DNA from: Nemertoderma westbladi | Taxonomy: Eukaryota; Xenacoelomorpha; Nemertodermatida; Nemertodermatidae | Reading direction: 5' to 3' | Length of the DNA: 64,000 nucleotides | Assembly (NCBI GenBank): GCA_032718475.1 | Contig: JAUCBJ010006059.1 | Location: 17,727-81,726 of the forward strand | Part shown: positions 35,663 through 50,630 of the stretch, piece by piece | Layout of the letters: every line of letters starts with the position of its first letter | Position numbering within the stretch: the first letter of the stretch is position 1 | Notes under the pieces: model-generated | The model's input: only the letters and a program-made list of their open reading frames with translations | The model's database searches: none | Told to the model about the DNA's origin: nothing | Made by a program: the position numbers and the translations under genes

Positions 35663-36531
35663 GTGAGTTGGGATGTTACAGATGTTACTCAGGTGAGTTG
35701 GGATGTTAAAGATGTTACTCAGGCGAGTTGGGATGTTAAAGATGTTACTCAGGTAGGTTGGGATGTTACAGATGTTACTCAGGTGAGTTGGGATGTTACA
35801 GATGTTACTCAGGTGAGTTGGGATGTTAAAGATGTTACTCAGGTAGTTTGGGATGGTACAGATGTTACTCAGGTGAGTTGGGATGTTACAGATGTTACTC
35901 AGGTGAGTTGGGATGTTACAGATGTTACTCAGGTGAGTTGGGATGTTACAGATGTTACTCAGGTGAGTTGGGATGTTAAAGATGTTACTCAGGTAGTTTG
36001 GGATGGTACAGATGTTACTCAGGTGAGTTGGGATGTTACAGATGTTACTCAGGTGAGTTGGGATGTTACAGATGTTAGACAGGTAGGTTGGGATGGTACA
36101 GATGTTACTCAGGTGAGTTGGGATGGTACATATGTTACTCAGGTGAGTTGGGACGTTACAGATGTTACTCAGGTGAGTTGGGATGTTACAGATGTTACTC
36201 AGGTGAGTTGGGATGTTACAGATGTTACTCAGGTGAGTTGGGATGTTAAAGATGTTACTCAGGTAGTTTGGGATGGTACAGATGTTACTCAGGTGAGTTG
36301 GGATGTTACAGATGTTACTCAGGTGAGTTGGGATGTTACAGATGTTAGACAGGTAGGTTGGGATGGTACAGATGTTACTCAGGTGAGTTGGGATGGTACA
36401 GATGTTACTCAGGTGAGTTGGGATGTTACTGATGTTACTCAGGTGAGTTGGGATGTTACAGATGTTACTCAGGTGAGTTGGGATGGTACAGATGTTACTC
36501 AGGTGAGTTGGGATGGTACAGATGTTACTGC
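35643..36531 (+). repeat. 30-bp minisatellite spanning the exon 3 end and its 5' splice site, 29 units
   Basis: The unit is GATGTTACTCAGGTGAGTTG followed by GGATGTTACA. It starts inside the coding end of exon 3 and repeats that end plus the first bases of intron 3. Of 29 units, 22 carry GTGAGT, three GTAGGT, three GTAGTT and one GCGAGT at the donor position. The period is 30 bp and has no stop in the exon's frame, so retention would add DVTQVSWDVT per unit. The minus strand is also open (units of SNICNIPTHL), again from the periodicity. The array ends at about 36531, with ordinary intron sequence beyond. Confidence 0.95.
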
Positions 36532-36534
36532 CAC

Positions 36535-38600
36535 ATCCCTCGGCGACGCTCACACGTTGCGATCTGGATGCTCTGGTCGCCTACCGCATCATGTCGGCCA
36601 TTGCGGTTCATTATCGCCGAAACCTCTCCTTGCATCCTCTGGGCCGGGTAATGACCCCAGGAACGGAACTGTAATTCAACCCATTATCCAATTACCGTAA
36701 TGATTCGCAGTTGCATTCGATTTACTGATGTACAGTACATGCTTATTTCATCAGTAGATTTTAGATATGATAACTTTTGAAGTTGTCGTGAAATAAATAA
36801 AAATTAGTTCACCGTGCTCTTTTTGCTCGAAATCCGTCAAACAATTTTTTTTAATGTATAAAAATAATCATTGGTCCCCTTAAATCTTTTTGTAAAAAAA
36901 AATGGCTCGTGAGGACTCGGGAATTGTAGGCCTACAATAAAAAGCTAATAAGTAGAACATTTTGAATAAGTCAATATTGGTGTACTTAAAGTTATCAACG
37001 CTGTTTGGTTGATTACTGTATTATCGATATTGGTCAGCCTTACATTAAAATTAAAAGTCATGATTCGATTTAATAACAATTTATATACAATACAAACTCC
37101 TTAGCCGCCCTCTCCACTTTGTTAAGTAGAAGTTGCGCATCTGTTAGCGTATTAGAGGAACTGGTATACGTATGGTCCGTATTAGAGAGCAGGGCGATGT
37201 CATCCCCAAAGTCGGTGTCTGTAACTGTATAAGCAAATACGCCGTTGCTTCTACAATCTTGTAGATATCTACAGGTACAGTAGTACCGGTACAGTAAGTA
37301 GGCCTACCACATTACTGTCGCAGTGGTTTCAGTATCGGCTGACTCGGGAACCATCAACATACTTTTTTTATATCTTTTTTTCGATGTTGACTTTGAATTA
37401 TTGCTTACAAATTCAATAAAATATTATTTCCATTCAGTTTGTCAGTTTTAAAATAAGAAATACAATTTCTCAAATTGATATTTTATAAATCGTAATTTGT
37501 GAATCAAATTTATACTGAGCAATGTTCCTATAATCAAAACTGCCCAATCAGAGAGCAAGACTTGTGATAGCATGATTTTTACATTCTAGAATTTCAAAGG
37601 GCGGTTTACAATTATTATAAACAAAGGACAGACCCCAGGTATGTCAGTTGCAAATGATAATAGTAAATAGCAGCCCAATTTCTACCTGGCGGTTATAATT
37701 GTAAATTATCGTTATACCTGTCACCGGCATGGCACCAGTATCATGTCTAAAACCAAGACCATCGTAATACAAGGCCGGATCACTACATTATAGAATACCT
37801 ATCTATCAGCTGATATAAGAAGTCATACTTTTTGCTTTTGGCATATTATTATTGACGTAGATAAATTACCATTATTTGAAAGTTGCGTCATTCGAGCTGA
37901 CGAAAATAAATGTAATCATATAATATATCAAATTGAAGAAGAAAGGCAGGGCATTACGATGCTTTGTGTCACGTTTGTTTGTTGGGCTTGCAATTGCATA
38001 ATATCCGTTTAATTATTACTAAATATTTCACCTATTTTGCCGTGTTTTATTTAAAAAAACGTAGATAGATGTAGATCGGGAAACTGATTATACTGTGCAA
38101 ATTTCTTCAAATTCTTCGAATAACAACAACAAGTGAAAAATAATAAATAAGTATTGATCAGCTGATCGAGGGGGTGAGCACTGAGCACTGAGCAGGCCTT
38201 GTATTACGATGGCCTTGATCTAACCAACTAAATTAGCATTTAAGAAGTGAAATATTTCCAAAATTATTAGTACACGAGTGGGAAGCGTGGGATTCGTGCA
38301 TCAGAAGCTGCAAACCATCTTATCGAACAATTATAATTATACTATGGCTAGTTATATTGGCTTCCGGCAGTTATATGGCAAAGACTTTTGGAAAACGGCC
38401 ATCGCCATAGTATACAGTAATTATAACGGTTCGCTGATGGGATGGCTCGCATTTCGGACTCGCCCCACAGGAATCATTGAAAACCGGCTCATGTCCCTCA
38501 TGCCCTTGTATCTTAATTCAGGTTTGATGTAGGCCTTTTAAATACATAAATGTTGGCCCTATCAGTAAATCAAAGATATATTTTTCTACAACTTTTACAG
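36535..38600. other. Intron 3 remainder; minor repeat end only
   Basis: No second gene is seen. About 38278-38468 ends in GGACTCGCCCCACAGG and may be a degraded relative of the GTGGGGCGAG element family. Confidence 0.5.
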
Positions 38601-38801
38601 GCGATGTACAACATGCTCGGAAAACACACCGTTCCACCAATATACCACGATGCTATTGAAGATAACGTCCGGTTATTATTTGATAAATTTGAAAAGGATT
38701 ATTACGTTGAAAGAATAAGCGAGAAGGAATTCATAGAAGGGTGTCTGCGAGATGAAACAATTATTAATTCCATTAATACTTTCGATTCAAGGCTCTGCTA
38801 A
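38601..38801 (+). CDS. KChIP-like calcium sensor, exon 4 (residues 200-265, stop TAA)
   Basis: The acceptor CAACTTTTACAG precedes AMYNMLGKHTVPPIY, matching KChIP A-I-Y-D-M-M-G-K-Y-T-Y-P. The exon ends EFIEGCLRDETIINSINTF...C, matching the family's E-F-L-E-S-C-Q-E-D-D-N-I-M-R-S-L. EF-hand 4 is degenerate: where KChIPs have a 12-residue D-K-N-K-D-G-I-V-T-L-D-E loop, this has EKDYYVERISEKE (E230-E242), without the Gly and with one extra residue. It is therefore unlikely to bind calcium canonically. The joined protein is 265 residues, close to the longer KChIP isoforms. Confidence 0.88.
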   Translation, partial: AMYNMLGKHTVPPIYHDAIEDNVRLLFDKFEKDYYVERISEKEFIEGCLRDETIINSINTFDSRLC

Positions 38802-39164
38802 TAATAATACATGTCATATTGTTAAGATTTTATATTTTCTCGAAATTCCAATATTGTGAAGTACAATTAGCATACTCTGCACTGGCAACTGTTTGTAGAT
38901 TTTTACTAAATGATTATTTTATCTGAAAAATCAAGTTATTTTCACTATATTTTGTAGAAAAATTTTGTAAGAAAGTAATACTTTCGCGCACTATTATTAC
39001 TTTCTACCTTTAAAATAGTGACAGAATGTCTTTCTACCCCTATTTTAGTGGCAGAAAGTACGTCACCTTAGCTCGAGAGCACCGATGCTGTGCTATTTTA
39101 ATTTACAGAGTTCGAGAACCGGTTGCAGCAGCTAATTTTCGTTAATTCGAATCTATAATATTTC

Positions 39165-39170
39165 AATAAA
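39165..39170 (+). terminator. Candidate polyadenylation signal of the KChIP-like gene
   Basis: AATAAA about 365 bp after the stop codon; the nearest canonical hexamer seen downstream. Confidence 0.35.
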
Positions 39171-39248
39171 ATTTGATGTGATATAATCACAGCTATGGAT
39201 TTTGTAGTAAGATACGCTAAATACTGCACTTCATACCTGGGGAACCTG

Positions 39249-39722
39249 ATGAAATGACCTGGAGAAGTGCCGAAATGACCTTCATAAGGCTCAGAAAGAG
39301 TCCCGACTCAAACAGACTACAGCGGCCAAGAATGCAGTTAAGGCTGCATCTAGGTCCCTGAACAGGCAGTACTCTGTTAATCTACAGGAGCTAATAAACC
39401 AACAGGTTGATGCCATCAATGATGCTGACGACAGCAGGCAATCATCCCAGGCATGGGAATCGATCAACTTGCTTACTGGGCGGAAAAGCCAACCAACCAC
39501 CAAGGTTAAGGCTGAATCACCAGCCGATCGCCTCATTGGAAAGCCCACTTTGAAAAGCTCCTCAATAATGACAGGGTATTGCCTGAAAACTTTATAGAAG
39601 TAAAAGTGTCTGAGTCTGTACTCCCAGATATCCCCATTGGCGATATCTCCTTTGCAGAAGTGAAGGCTGCTGCAAAGAGCATTAAGACCAATCGTGCCAG
39701 TGGAGTAGATGGTGTTCCCCCT
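39249..39722 (+). mobile_element. LINE internal fragment
   Basis: Closely matches, in opposite orientation, the 43790-44230 part of the LINE at 42640-45123: KESRLKQTTAAKNAVKAASR-like linker, then FIEVKVSESVLPDIPIGDIS and ASGVDGVP, the linker between endonuclease and reverse transcriptase. Both ends are truncated and small indels break the frame. Confidence 0.85.
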
Positions 39723-40141
39723 AACTACCACTTGGATACTATCTGTTTAAAATTTCATGCAATCTCAATACGATTTAAAGAAAAAAAACTTTTTTGAGAG
39801 AGAGATGGGTTGTCCTTGAAGTCCTCCAAGTCACTGAATTAGGACACTACATTCTAAGACATTGTGTTTTGTAATGTTCAATTGTTGGATGTGAGGATAT
39901 TCATGAAATTTATAACCATTTATGCAAGAAATTAATTGCAGTTACCACAACAACTGTACGTTAAACAGTCTTACATTATTTATAGTATAGTTATAATTTT
40001 GGACAGAGTAAATACAATAATTTTCTATTTTAAGATTTAGATAGTATCTAACGCTACAATAGTTCCAGAATTACACATTATCCATTTCATTATCTTTGAT
40101 TATTTATAGTTATAACAAGGTACATATAGACAACCTCGACA

Positions 40142-41299
40142 ATGTCTGAGAATATAGGCATCCCAGAAGAAGGCAAGAAGCTGTTTGAGAGCTTAAAGAA
40201 AGATAAGTTTCCAGACCTATCCGGTCACAACAATTGGATGGCAAAGTGCTTAGTTGCTAAAAAGGATATTTACACAAAGCTTTTCGACAAGAAAACTAAA
40301 AATGGATTTAGTTTTTTGGACGCGATAAAGACAGGAATATGTAACCCGGGCCACCCGTTCATAATGACAGTAGGTTGCGTCGCTGGTGACGAGGAAAGTT
40401 ACACTGAATTCGCTGATCTTTTCGACCCTGTGATCGACAAACGCCACGGTGGTTACGGGAAAGACAGAAAACACGTGACCAACCTCGACTACACGAAGCT
40501 GAAGGGCGGAGACTTGGATCCCAAATACGTGCTGTCGTCGAGAGTTCGTACGGGCCGCAGCATAAAGGGTCTGGCGCTGCCGCCGTTCACCAACAAGGAA
40601 GATCGCAAGAAAGTAGAGAAGATAATCACCGCGGCCCTGGACACGTTAGATGGGAAGTTCAAGGGGAAATACTACTCGTTAGAAACAATGTCCGAGGCAG
40701 ACCAAGATAAGCTGATAGAAGATCACTTTCTGTTTGACAAGCCAGTCTCCCCGTTGCTGACAGCTTCCAATATGGAACGCGATTGGCCATCCGCGAGAGG
40801 AATTTGGCATAACGAAGATAAAACCTTCTTAGTTTGGGTGAATGAAGAAGACCATAGCCGCGTCATATCAATGAGGAAGGATGGGAACATGAAGGAAGTG
40901 TTCAAGCTGTTCTGCGAAGGTCTCCAGAAGGTCGAGTCGTCGATAAAGAAGGCAGGGAACTCGTTTATGTGGAACGAGCATTTGGGATTCGTGCTCACCT
41001 GCCCTAGCAATCTGGGCACCGGGCTACGGGGTGGTGTCCACGTCAAACTCCCCAAGATGTCGGCCCACAAGGAGTTCGATAATGTGTTGACCCGTCTTCG
41101 CTTGCAGAAGCGCGGCACTGGCGGCGTCGACACCAAGGCAGAAGGGGGAGTGTTCGATATATCCAACGCCGATAGGCTGGGATTCTCCGAGGTTCAGTTG
41201 GTTCAATTCGTCGTCGATGGAGTTAACCTGCTCGTCGAGATGGAGAAATGCCTGGAGGCAGGTAAAGACATCAAAAGTCTCATCCCCAAACAGAAGTAA
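40142..41299 (+). CDS. Creatine kinase, single-exon
   Basis: 385 residues, uninterrupted, near the 381 usual for cytosolic creatine kinases. It transfers phosphate between ATP and creatine to buffer cellular energy. The order is complete: N-terminal phosphagen kinase domain with [11 protein letters not shown] and [20 protein letters not shown], then SSRVRTGRS (R134, R136), [10 protein letters not shown] (E236, H238), R240, and the reactive Cys287 in [11 protein letters not shown] (R296). KRGTGGVD (R324) and the NADRLGFSE tail follow. Asn at the start of CNPGHP and the guanidino-specificity region fit creatine rather than arginine kinase. No mitochondrial presequence is present, and the end (PKQK) is cytosolic-type. 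ATG context is GACAATGT. An intronless copy could be a retrogene, but no poly-A tract or target duplication is visible, and all key residues are intact, so it looks functional. Confidence 0.95.
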   Translation: MSENIGIPEEGKKLFESLKKDKFPDLSGHNNWMAKCLVAKKDIYTKLFDKKTKNGFSFLDAIKTGICNPGHPFIMTVGCVAGDEESYTEFADLFDPVIDKRHGGYGKDRKHVTNLDYTKLKGGDLDPKYVLSSRVRTGRSIKGLALPPFTNKEDRKKVEKIITAALDTLDGKFKGKYYSLETMSEADQDKLIEDHFLFDKPVSPLLTASNMERDWPSARGIWHNEDKTFLVWVNEEDHSRVISMRKDGNMKEVFKLFCEGLQKVESSIKKAGNSFMWNEHLGFVLTCPSNLGTGLRGGVHVKLPKMSAHKEFDNVLTRLRLQKRGTGGVDTKAEGGVFDISNADRLGFSEVQLVQFVVDGVNLLVEMEKCLEAGKDIKSLIPKQK

Positions 41300-41468
41300 T
41301 ACAAGACTCAATGAAATACTATTCATGTTAACTCTCACTTTATCTAGAAAGTCTTAATAATTTACCGGTGTCGTTTACTTTCAATTTTGCAAATCACATA
41401 TTGATGTATTGTCGTTAGCAAAGCTAGTATATTTCATTTCTGTCCCTGTAGAAAATGAGGCAGGGGGA

Positions 41469-41492
41469 GGGGGGGGGGGGGGGGGGGGGGGG
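41469..41492. repeat. Poly-G tract
   Basis: Twenty-four consecutive G about 170 bp after the creatine kinase stop codon. Confidence 0.9.
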
Positions 41493-41639
41493 TCTGAATT
41501 AGCTGTAATCGTTATAATATATTCACGGCGAAGCCCCGAAATAGATTGATGAACGCATCAAAATTTAAAGATCACCCTACACCAAGTCCCGGAAGATAGT
41601 GTCGTAATGCAGTGTCCCCCCCCTCCCCACCCACCAAAA

Positions 41640-41950
41640 CTGTTATACAAATCTTAATAAGATTGCATGAAATTAGAAACAGAGATGGTTTCACCTCCCT
41701 TTCTGGGTGCGCCAGAATCATTATTTTTGCTTTCATTCTAAATTTTATTAGACTTTCATTTTAAAAAGTTGTCTTCGTAGATATTGTACCAGTTTCACCG
41801 CCGCTAATGGATAGTTGGCCGTGCAAGGATTCAAAATATATAACACAATCTAAATTTCGTTGAAATATAGCTGATATGATGGCGTTCGACAGTTGCATGG
41901 TTTTGCACCTGCGCGAGGCTATTTTATTCTATTCAATAAATATACCATAT
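41640..41950 (+). repeat. Dispersed repeat (TTTTGCACCTGCGCGAGGC family)
   Basis: Shares with 6600-6780 and, inverted, 8396-8560, the blocks AATCTTAATAAGATTGCATG, GATGGCGTTCGACAGTTGCA and TTTTGCACCTGCGCGAGGCT. Non-coding. Confidence 0.65.
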
Positions 41951-41970
41951 TCTGTTTTAACTGTTTGTTT

Positions 41971-42072
41971 GACACAGCTTTTGCAAAGTCGGCAATGACG
42001 TCCAGGTGGGATCGAACTGGTGACCTCCGGGTAGGAAGTCTGACGCTCTAACCATTCAGTTAGCGGCTCAGG
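41971..42072 (-). mobile_element. tRNA-derived SINE
   Basis: Read on the minus strand, it opens GAGCCGCTAACTGAATGGTT with A box TGGTTAGAGCGTCAGA and B box GGTCACCAGTTCGATCCC, then a non-tRNA body ACGTCATTGCCGACTTTGC. This head plus body is the standard layout of an RNA polymerase III SINE. An inverted relative lies at 42315-42446. Confidence 0.75.
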
Positions 42073-42314
42073 TAAAAGATAGACCTGGAAATACTATCTG
42101 ATACCTTGTATGTTCGCAATATACCTCCTCATGGCTTCCCATCTGCCAATACCATCATCTGCTGCCACTGTGCTCGACCCTGCCGTACTTGGCCGTCTTT
42201 CACCACTCGCTACAATGAAAGGGCAGTGTATATTAACCATGAACCATCACGGCCACAATGATTAATTATACACTCTACCTATACTAATTTCGGAAGAACA
42301 GTTACACCCATAGT

Positions 42315-42446
42315 CACGTCGTGGTTAGAAACAAAGGCGGCCAAGTACTGTAGTACAAGTACTGACTTCCAACCGGGAGCTCACCAATTCGATCCTACCT
42401 GGACGTCATTGCCGACTTTGAAAAAGCTGTGCCCAACAAAAAGTTA
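42315..42446 (+). mobile_element. tRNA-derived SINE, diverged inverted copy
   Basis: Shares the B-box region (GAGCTCACCAATTCGATCCT) and body (CTGGACGTCATTGCCGACTT) with 41971-42072 but in the opposite direction. The A box (GTGGTTAGAAACAA) is degenerate. Confidence 0.7.
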
Positions 42447-42639
42447 TAATAATGTGAAACCACTCATTTACCCATAAACCATAATACCAATATTCTGTTT
42501 TGGTATGTAAGAAACGTACTAGTATTATTTTTGATGTCTCGCAATGTTAGTTGTTACCCAGCTATTTATGAGATAAATAAAATGTTACAGTTAACAGAGT
42601 AATGTATTTATATTAATTAATTAGAATATAATAGCCTCT

Positions 42640-45123
42640 ACTACTACTACTATGATCGGCATGCTACATTTTTAACATTTGTTACATTTGTAAGAATGCT
42701 GTGCCGGCTTGTCGACAAAATTGCGCCGCCACAACTCCCTATCACCCATGACATTTGCTAGAGCATCCGCATTTTCAAGGCCAGTGTCCTTTAAGATGCG
42801 TCTCAAGAAAGTCATGGGCTGTCCACCATGCTTATTCACTCAATGAGGCTGCCAAAGCAAAAGATTATGCACTGGCTGGTCCTCACGGCGAAAGCAATGT
42901 CCTGCAAAGCGGAGGCGACATTGTTCTAATGTCAAGCTTGGGGGAACCAATGAGACACTTCAAATGTTATATAGTGTCTGGTTGGAGATGTGTGCATTGT
43001 ACTTGACACAATGAACCCGGCGTAGCATTCTTGTGAATGTGCCATCCAAAGATTTGGTGTCCTCAGCATTAGAGACCAGCATGGACTCCTATAGAGGAGT
43101 ACTGGAACTACCGCTGCTCTAAATAATCGGACCTTAAGTTTCCGATTAATTCTCTGTGACTTCCAAATCCTGGAAAGCCTATTCAAGGCTGCCCTTGCCT
43201 TTCCCTTACGTATTTGAAGGTCCTCACCTGACTTCCGGATCCATGATCCCAGGTAACAGAAGTCGCCCACATGCTCAAGCATACCATCCTTTGAGCTTAA
43301 GCTCATCCGGTCAGAGACTTGCTGAGGACTTTCAAAGTTAACTGTCAAAATGTTGGTCTTTTTGGAGTTAATAAATAGACCAACACTAGAAGCAGCCTGT
43401 TCTAATGAGCGGAGGAGCCGTTGGGCTACCTCTAGTGATTCTGAAAGTACTCCTAAGTCATCAGCAAAGTCTATATCAGTTAGGTACTTGGCATTTATTA
43501 TAGGAAGGGATCTAGGGGTCTTAACCTCGAATGATAAGTTTATTTTACCGAAAATAACTTATCTTTTATTGGCGCAATTGTAGGACTAATCCCATCACAT
43601 GCGTAATTTTTAACCGGGTAGTGTACAAATTTAGGAATCGCGTAATTTTTCTTGAAATTAATATCTCATATCTCTCCAAACCACGTACGCGTTTCGACCT
43701 TCTTGCACATCAAGAAGCGAATCAAAAGCCTTGAAGAAGTCAACAAAGATAACAGCCAGACCTCAGAGGGAACACCATCTACACCACTGGCACGAATGGT
43801 CTTAATGCTCTTTGCAGCAGCCTTCACTTCTGCAAAGGAGATATCGCCAATGGGAATATCTGGGAGTACAGACTCAGACACTTTTACTTCTATAAAGTTA
43901 TCAGGCAATACCCTGTCATTATTGAGGAGCTTTTCAAAGTGGGCTTTCCAACCATTGAGGCGATCGGCTGGTGATTCAGCCTTAACCTTGGTGGTTGGTT
44001 GGCTTTTCCGCCCAGTAAGCAAGTTGATCGATTTCCATGCCTGGGATGATTGCCTGCTGTTGTCAGCATCATTGATGGCATCAACCTGTTGGTTTCTTAG
44101 CTCCTGCAGATTAACAGAGTACAGCCTGTTCAGGGACCTAGATGCAGCCTTAACCGTATTCTTGGCCGCTGTAGTGTGTTTGAGTCGGGACTCTTTCTGT
44201 GCCATATAGAGGTCATTTCGGCACTTCTGAATATTGTGGTCAGTCCAGGGGGCCCTTTTCCTGTTTCGAGGGTATACAGGAACTGTTTCTGCAGTTGCTA
44301 ACTTAACTGCTTCTGTGAAGACAGTATAGCCCTCGCAGTGATCTGCCGCCTCAGAGGCAAGAACCTCGTACCTGTTGCTCAGCTGTAGTGTGAAGCTGGA
44401 TCTCACACTGGGATGTTGCAACAGAGAGGACCAGTCATGCCGCGGCAAGGCAGATTTCGTTGTTGTGCTAGCACGCAGACTAAGTCTTACCTTGGCCACA
44501 ATAAGGCGGTGATCACTGGAGAAGGGTCGTAGTGTAAATGCATTACAGTCTTGTATAGAGCTCCTGTATTTCCTACGAAACAGGATATGGTCTATCTGGG
44601 ACTTGTGACTACTGGGTCCACTATGAGTCCATAGCTTTCCAGTTCGCTTCTTGAACTGGGTTCCAGCCGAAAACAATCCATTTCCAGAGATAAAATACTG
44701 AAGATGGACGGAATTTCGGTTAACACTATTGCTATAGACCCAGGGCGATGTAGGTGAGTGATGCAGACTTGCATTAAAGTCTCCCAGGAATGTTAAGAAT
44801 GCATGCTGATCCACTCCATCAGTAGCTGCTTGTAGATTCTGGTAGAAATTTTCCACCTCCTATACAGGGGCAACACTAGTTGGAGAGTAGCACACAATCG
44901 GAACCACCCTAGGAATCTTCTTAGCCAGTCTTCCAGAACATGAGAAGTGGCAACGGATGATGCGGTTAGAGATTTGGTCTATTTTGTCCAATGCTGCATG
45001 TGCAGTTGGATTCATCAATAGACCAATTCCACCATTGCCACTATCATCTGCTGAAGCGAGGGCGAGTCGCCAACCGCCCCCCATGTCCTTAATCAGAACC
45101 TCATCAGTCTGTCCAGTCTGCAT
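42640..45123 (-). mobile_element. Non-LTR retrotransposon (LINE), internally deleted
   Basis: On the minus strand the order is 5' to 3' EEP endonuclease, linker, remnant of reverse transcriptase, tail, and a TAG-type triplet tail (42640-42655). The endonuclease half has FLTFLGDFNA and SSDHRLIVAKVRLS (44856-43666). A TAG near 44862 separates it from the more upstream 45123-44860 frame. The linker is followed by ASGVDGVPSEV. Most of the palm domain is missing, but the catalytic YLTDIDFADDLGVL survives at about 43490-43450, followed by VGDFCYLGSWI and the C-terminal tail. It cannot be autonomous. Confidence 0.88.
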
Positions 45124-45239
45124 TCAGTGCTCTTGAACACCCACTGCACTAAGAGAAAGCTTATCTGCCAAGGCGGTCAGCTCACCTTGTCGCATTGGGG
45201 ACCCGAGTGTTAGGGTGTTTACTGAGGCTAGTCTAGTGA

Positions 45240-45500
45240 CTTGCCTCAGATTCACCAATGGCTTTGTTGGTCGGGGTGGAACATGAGAGTAGCCTCCAAC
45301 TCCAGAATCCCCATCCCCATCACAATCTTTGTTTGTATAGAGCTCCTATATTTCCTACGAAACAGAATATGGTACTTGTGACCACTGGGTCCACTATGAG
45401 TCCATAGCTTTCCAGTTCGCTTCTTGAACTGGGTTCCAGCCGAAAACAATCCATTCGCAGAGATAAAATCCTGAAGATGGACGGAATTTCGGTTACAAAT
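45240..45500 (-). mobile_element. Second fragment of the same LINE
   Basis: Repeats the 44560-44720 segment (NGLFSAGTQFKKRTGKLWTH) with a deletion, just upstream of the larger copy. It is probably the remains of another insertion or of a local duplication. Confidence 0.75.
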
Positions 45501-47423
45501 ATTCTCTACATTTCAAGAAAAAAACGCAGAATTGGACAGTTTTCGGAAAAAAGGTGGTTTTAACGCAAGCCGTGAGAAAAAACGCATTGCATTAAAAAAC
45601 GCAGCGGTAGGATTCCTGGCTTACAGAGTAATGTATTTATATTAATTAATTTGAATATAATAGCCTCACGTAGCCTCAAAACCATACAACTTACCAACGC
45701 CCTTATTATGCAACTTTTGAAGCCCATACTTCTGCTATTTTTCCAAGAAATTCAGATTGTGTAACATATATTTAGGAATCCTTGCATGGCAAGATTTCCA
45801 AAAGTTACAAATTAATATTTGTAAAAAAAAAATGGGTGGGGGGGGGGGGGGGGGGGGGTGGGTGTCCGTCCATGCACTGAATAACGAGACTATATTCCAG
45901 GACTGTTTAATTAATAGTAGCTCCGCTGAATCACTCATTCGTGTTCCTCAAACACGTTACCCTCGCCTCGGTTGCCGCGAGTTCCCATTATCCGGAACTA
46001 CACTTTGGAACCAACTACCTCATCAGAACATTTGCCTCACTCACTACTTCATTAAACCAATTGAAGCAACAATGGAGCAGCAAAAATGAAACTGTAACCT
46101 GTACATTTCAATGAAACCTGCTTCCCCCCTTAATTCAAACCTGAATTGAGACTTCTCCACCCTGTCTCATACCATTGTTCTGTAGCAGAGCGGACAAGCC
46201 AGGTACAGTAAGTATATTAGGGTTGAGTAGGAGGACAGTGGACAGTGTCTGCAAATTATTGGTAATGAATGTTGTGAAGCTATAAGACGTAAATAAATGG
46301 ATAAGTTTTTCATTCACAGATTATCACCCTCTAACACCAGACTAAATAACTGTTGATAGTTCAAGGTCCTCTTCAAGGTCCTCATAAAGACGCCAGACTA
46401 TGTCTAGCTCATTATTAAAGGTACCAGTTTCAACATATATATTATAAATAACGAAATCTCACTGTATATCATACATACTCGTGACCGTTATAATTTTCGT
46501 TTTGCATCTGAGTGAAGCAAACTGGGCGCCTCTTTGGTGATCATGGGGGTACGTAACAATGATAGGCGACCATCGCATGTCCTGCCCAGGGGACCATATC
46601 CTATCTCACGATTCGATGTAAACCCAACTTAGCTTTTGTGAAGCTGTCAGCGACAGACCAGCTCCATCATACCCGAACGTCAATGCCGACTTGATGTTTG
46701 GGCAAATTGTAATGCTATAAGACGGGTCATGGTGTGCCCTCTCCTCCCGAATCGCCAAATCACTGGTTGAATAATACAATTTAAACGCTTAAGCGCCATT
46801 TCTTAATGCCCCATTCTTGACGCAAAAACGCAGTAATGTCTGATTTAGTACCATATATACCACACATACCAGATAATACACGATAGCATAATAATTCTAG
46901 AACATTTTATTTAAATATTTGTTGCACATACTTCATGTTTTCCTGTTACTATTATCAAGTAACAAAAAGCCGTTATGTTGCAGACTTTTAGTATGGGGAT
47001 TATTTGGTGAAAATGCCTGCAGAAATTCGGCAAGTAAACATAGTGCATAAGGTAAACTAAAATTGCGATAATAAAAACAACAAACTTTAAATTATTGGCG
47101 GGGTGTGGGGGGGGGGGGATGTCAATAAATTGTGTCACTATTAGTCCAGGACAACGCGTATATCTATAACTTTTTAACTGGGGGTAGTATATGGCTTAAA
47201 TCGAGTATTAAGTCAGGTAGGTAGACACAAATAATAGTTACGTGCAAATGTTTGGGAAGTTGAAAATTGCATTACATTATAATTAAAAGGTTCATTAGAA
47301 GTAGTTAGAACTAAAACAAACGTCAATATCTACCATTTCATCCAGCACCCACCGACGAACTATCAAATATACTTGGTTGTTCCTAGTCCGAAAAGTCAAA
47401 GTAAATACTACAAAATAGGAATA
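45501..47423. other. No gene seen; repeat fragments
   Basis: Contains a piece of the dispersed family near 45690-45790, a poly-G tract at 45838-45858, and an AACTGTAACCTGTACATTTC relative near 46090. It also has a GTCAATGCCGACTTG fragment near 46680 like the SINE body. Short ORFs have no signature. Confidence 0.5.

Positions 47424-50630
<3,207 letters not shown>

Noticed and set aside
35585-36553. Minus-strand 322-codon ORF
   Set aside because: Reverse reading of the 30-bp donor array; opposite to a well-supported gene.
35459-36700. A single 413-residue protein through the array
   Set aside because: The EF-hand part is only exon 3; its N-terminal residues before 35516 are intron, and exon 4 at 38601 supplies the true continuation. 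Retention of part of the array by alternative donors is kept as a finding.
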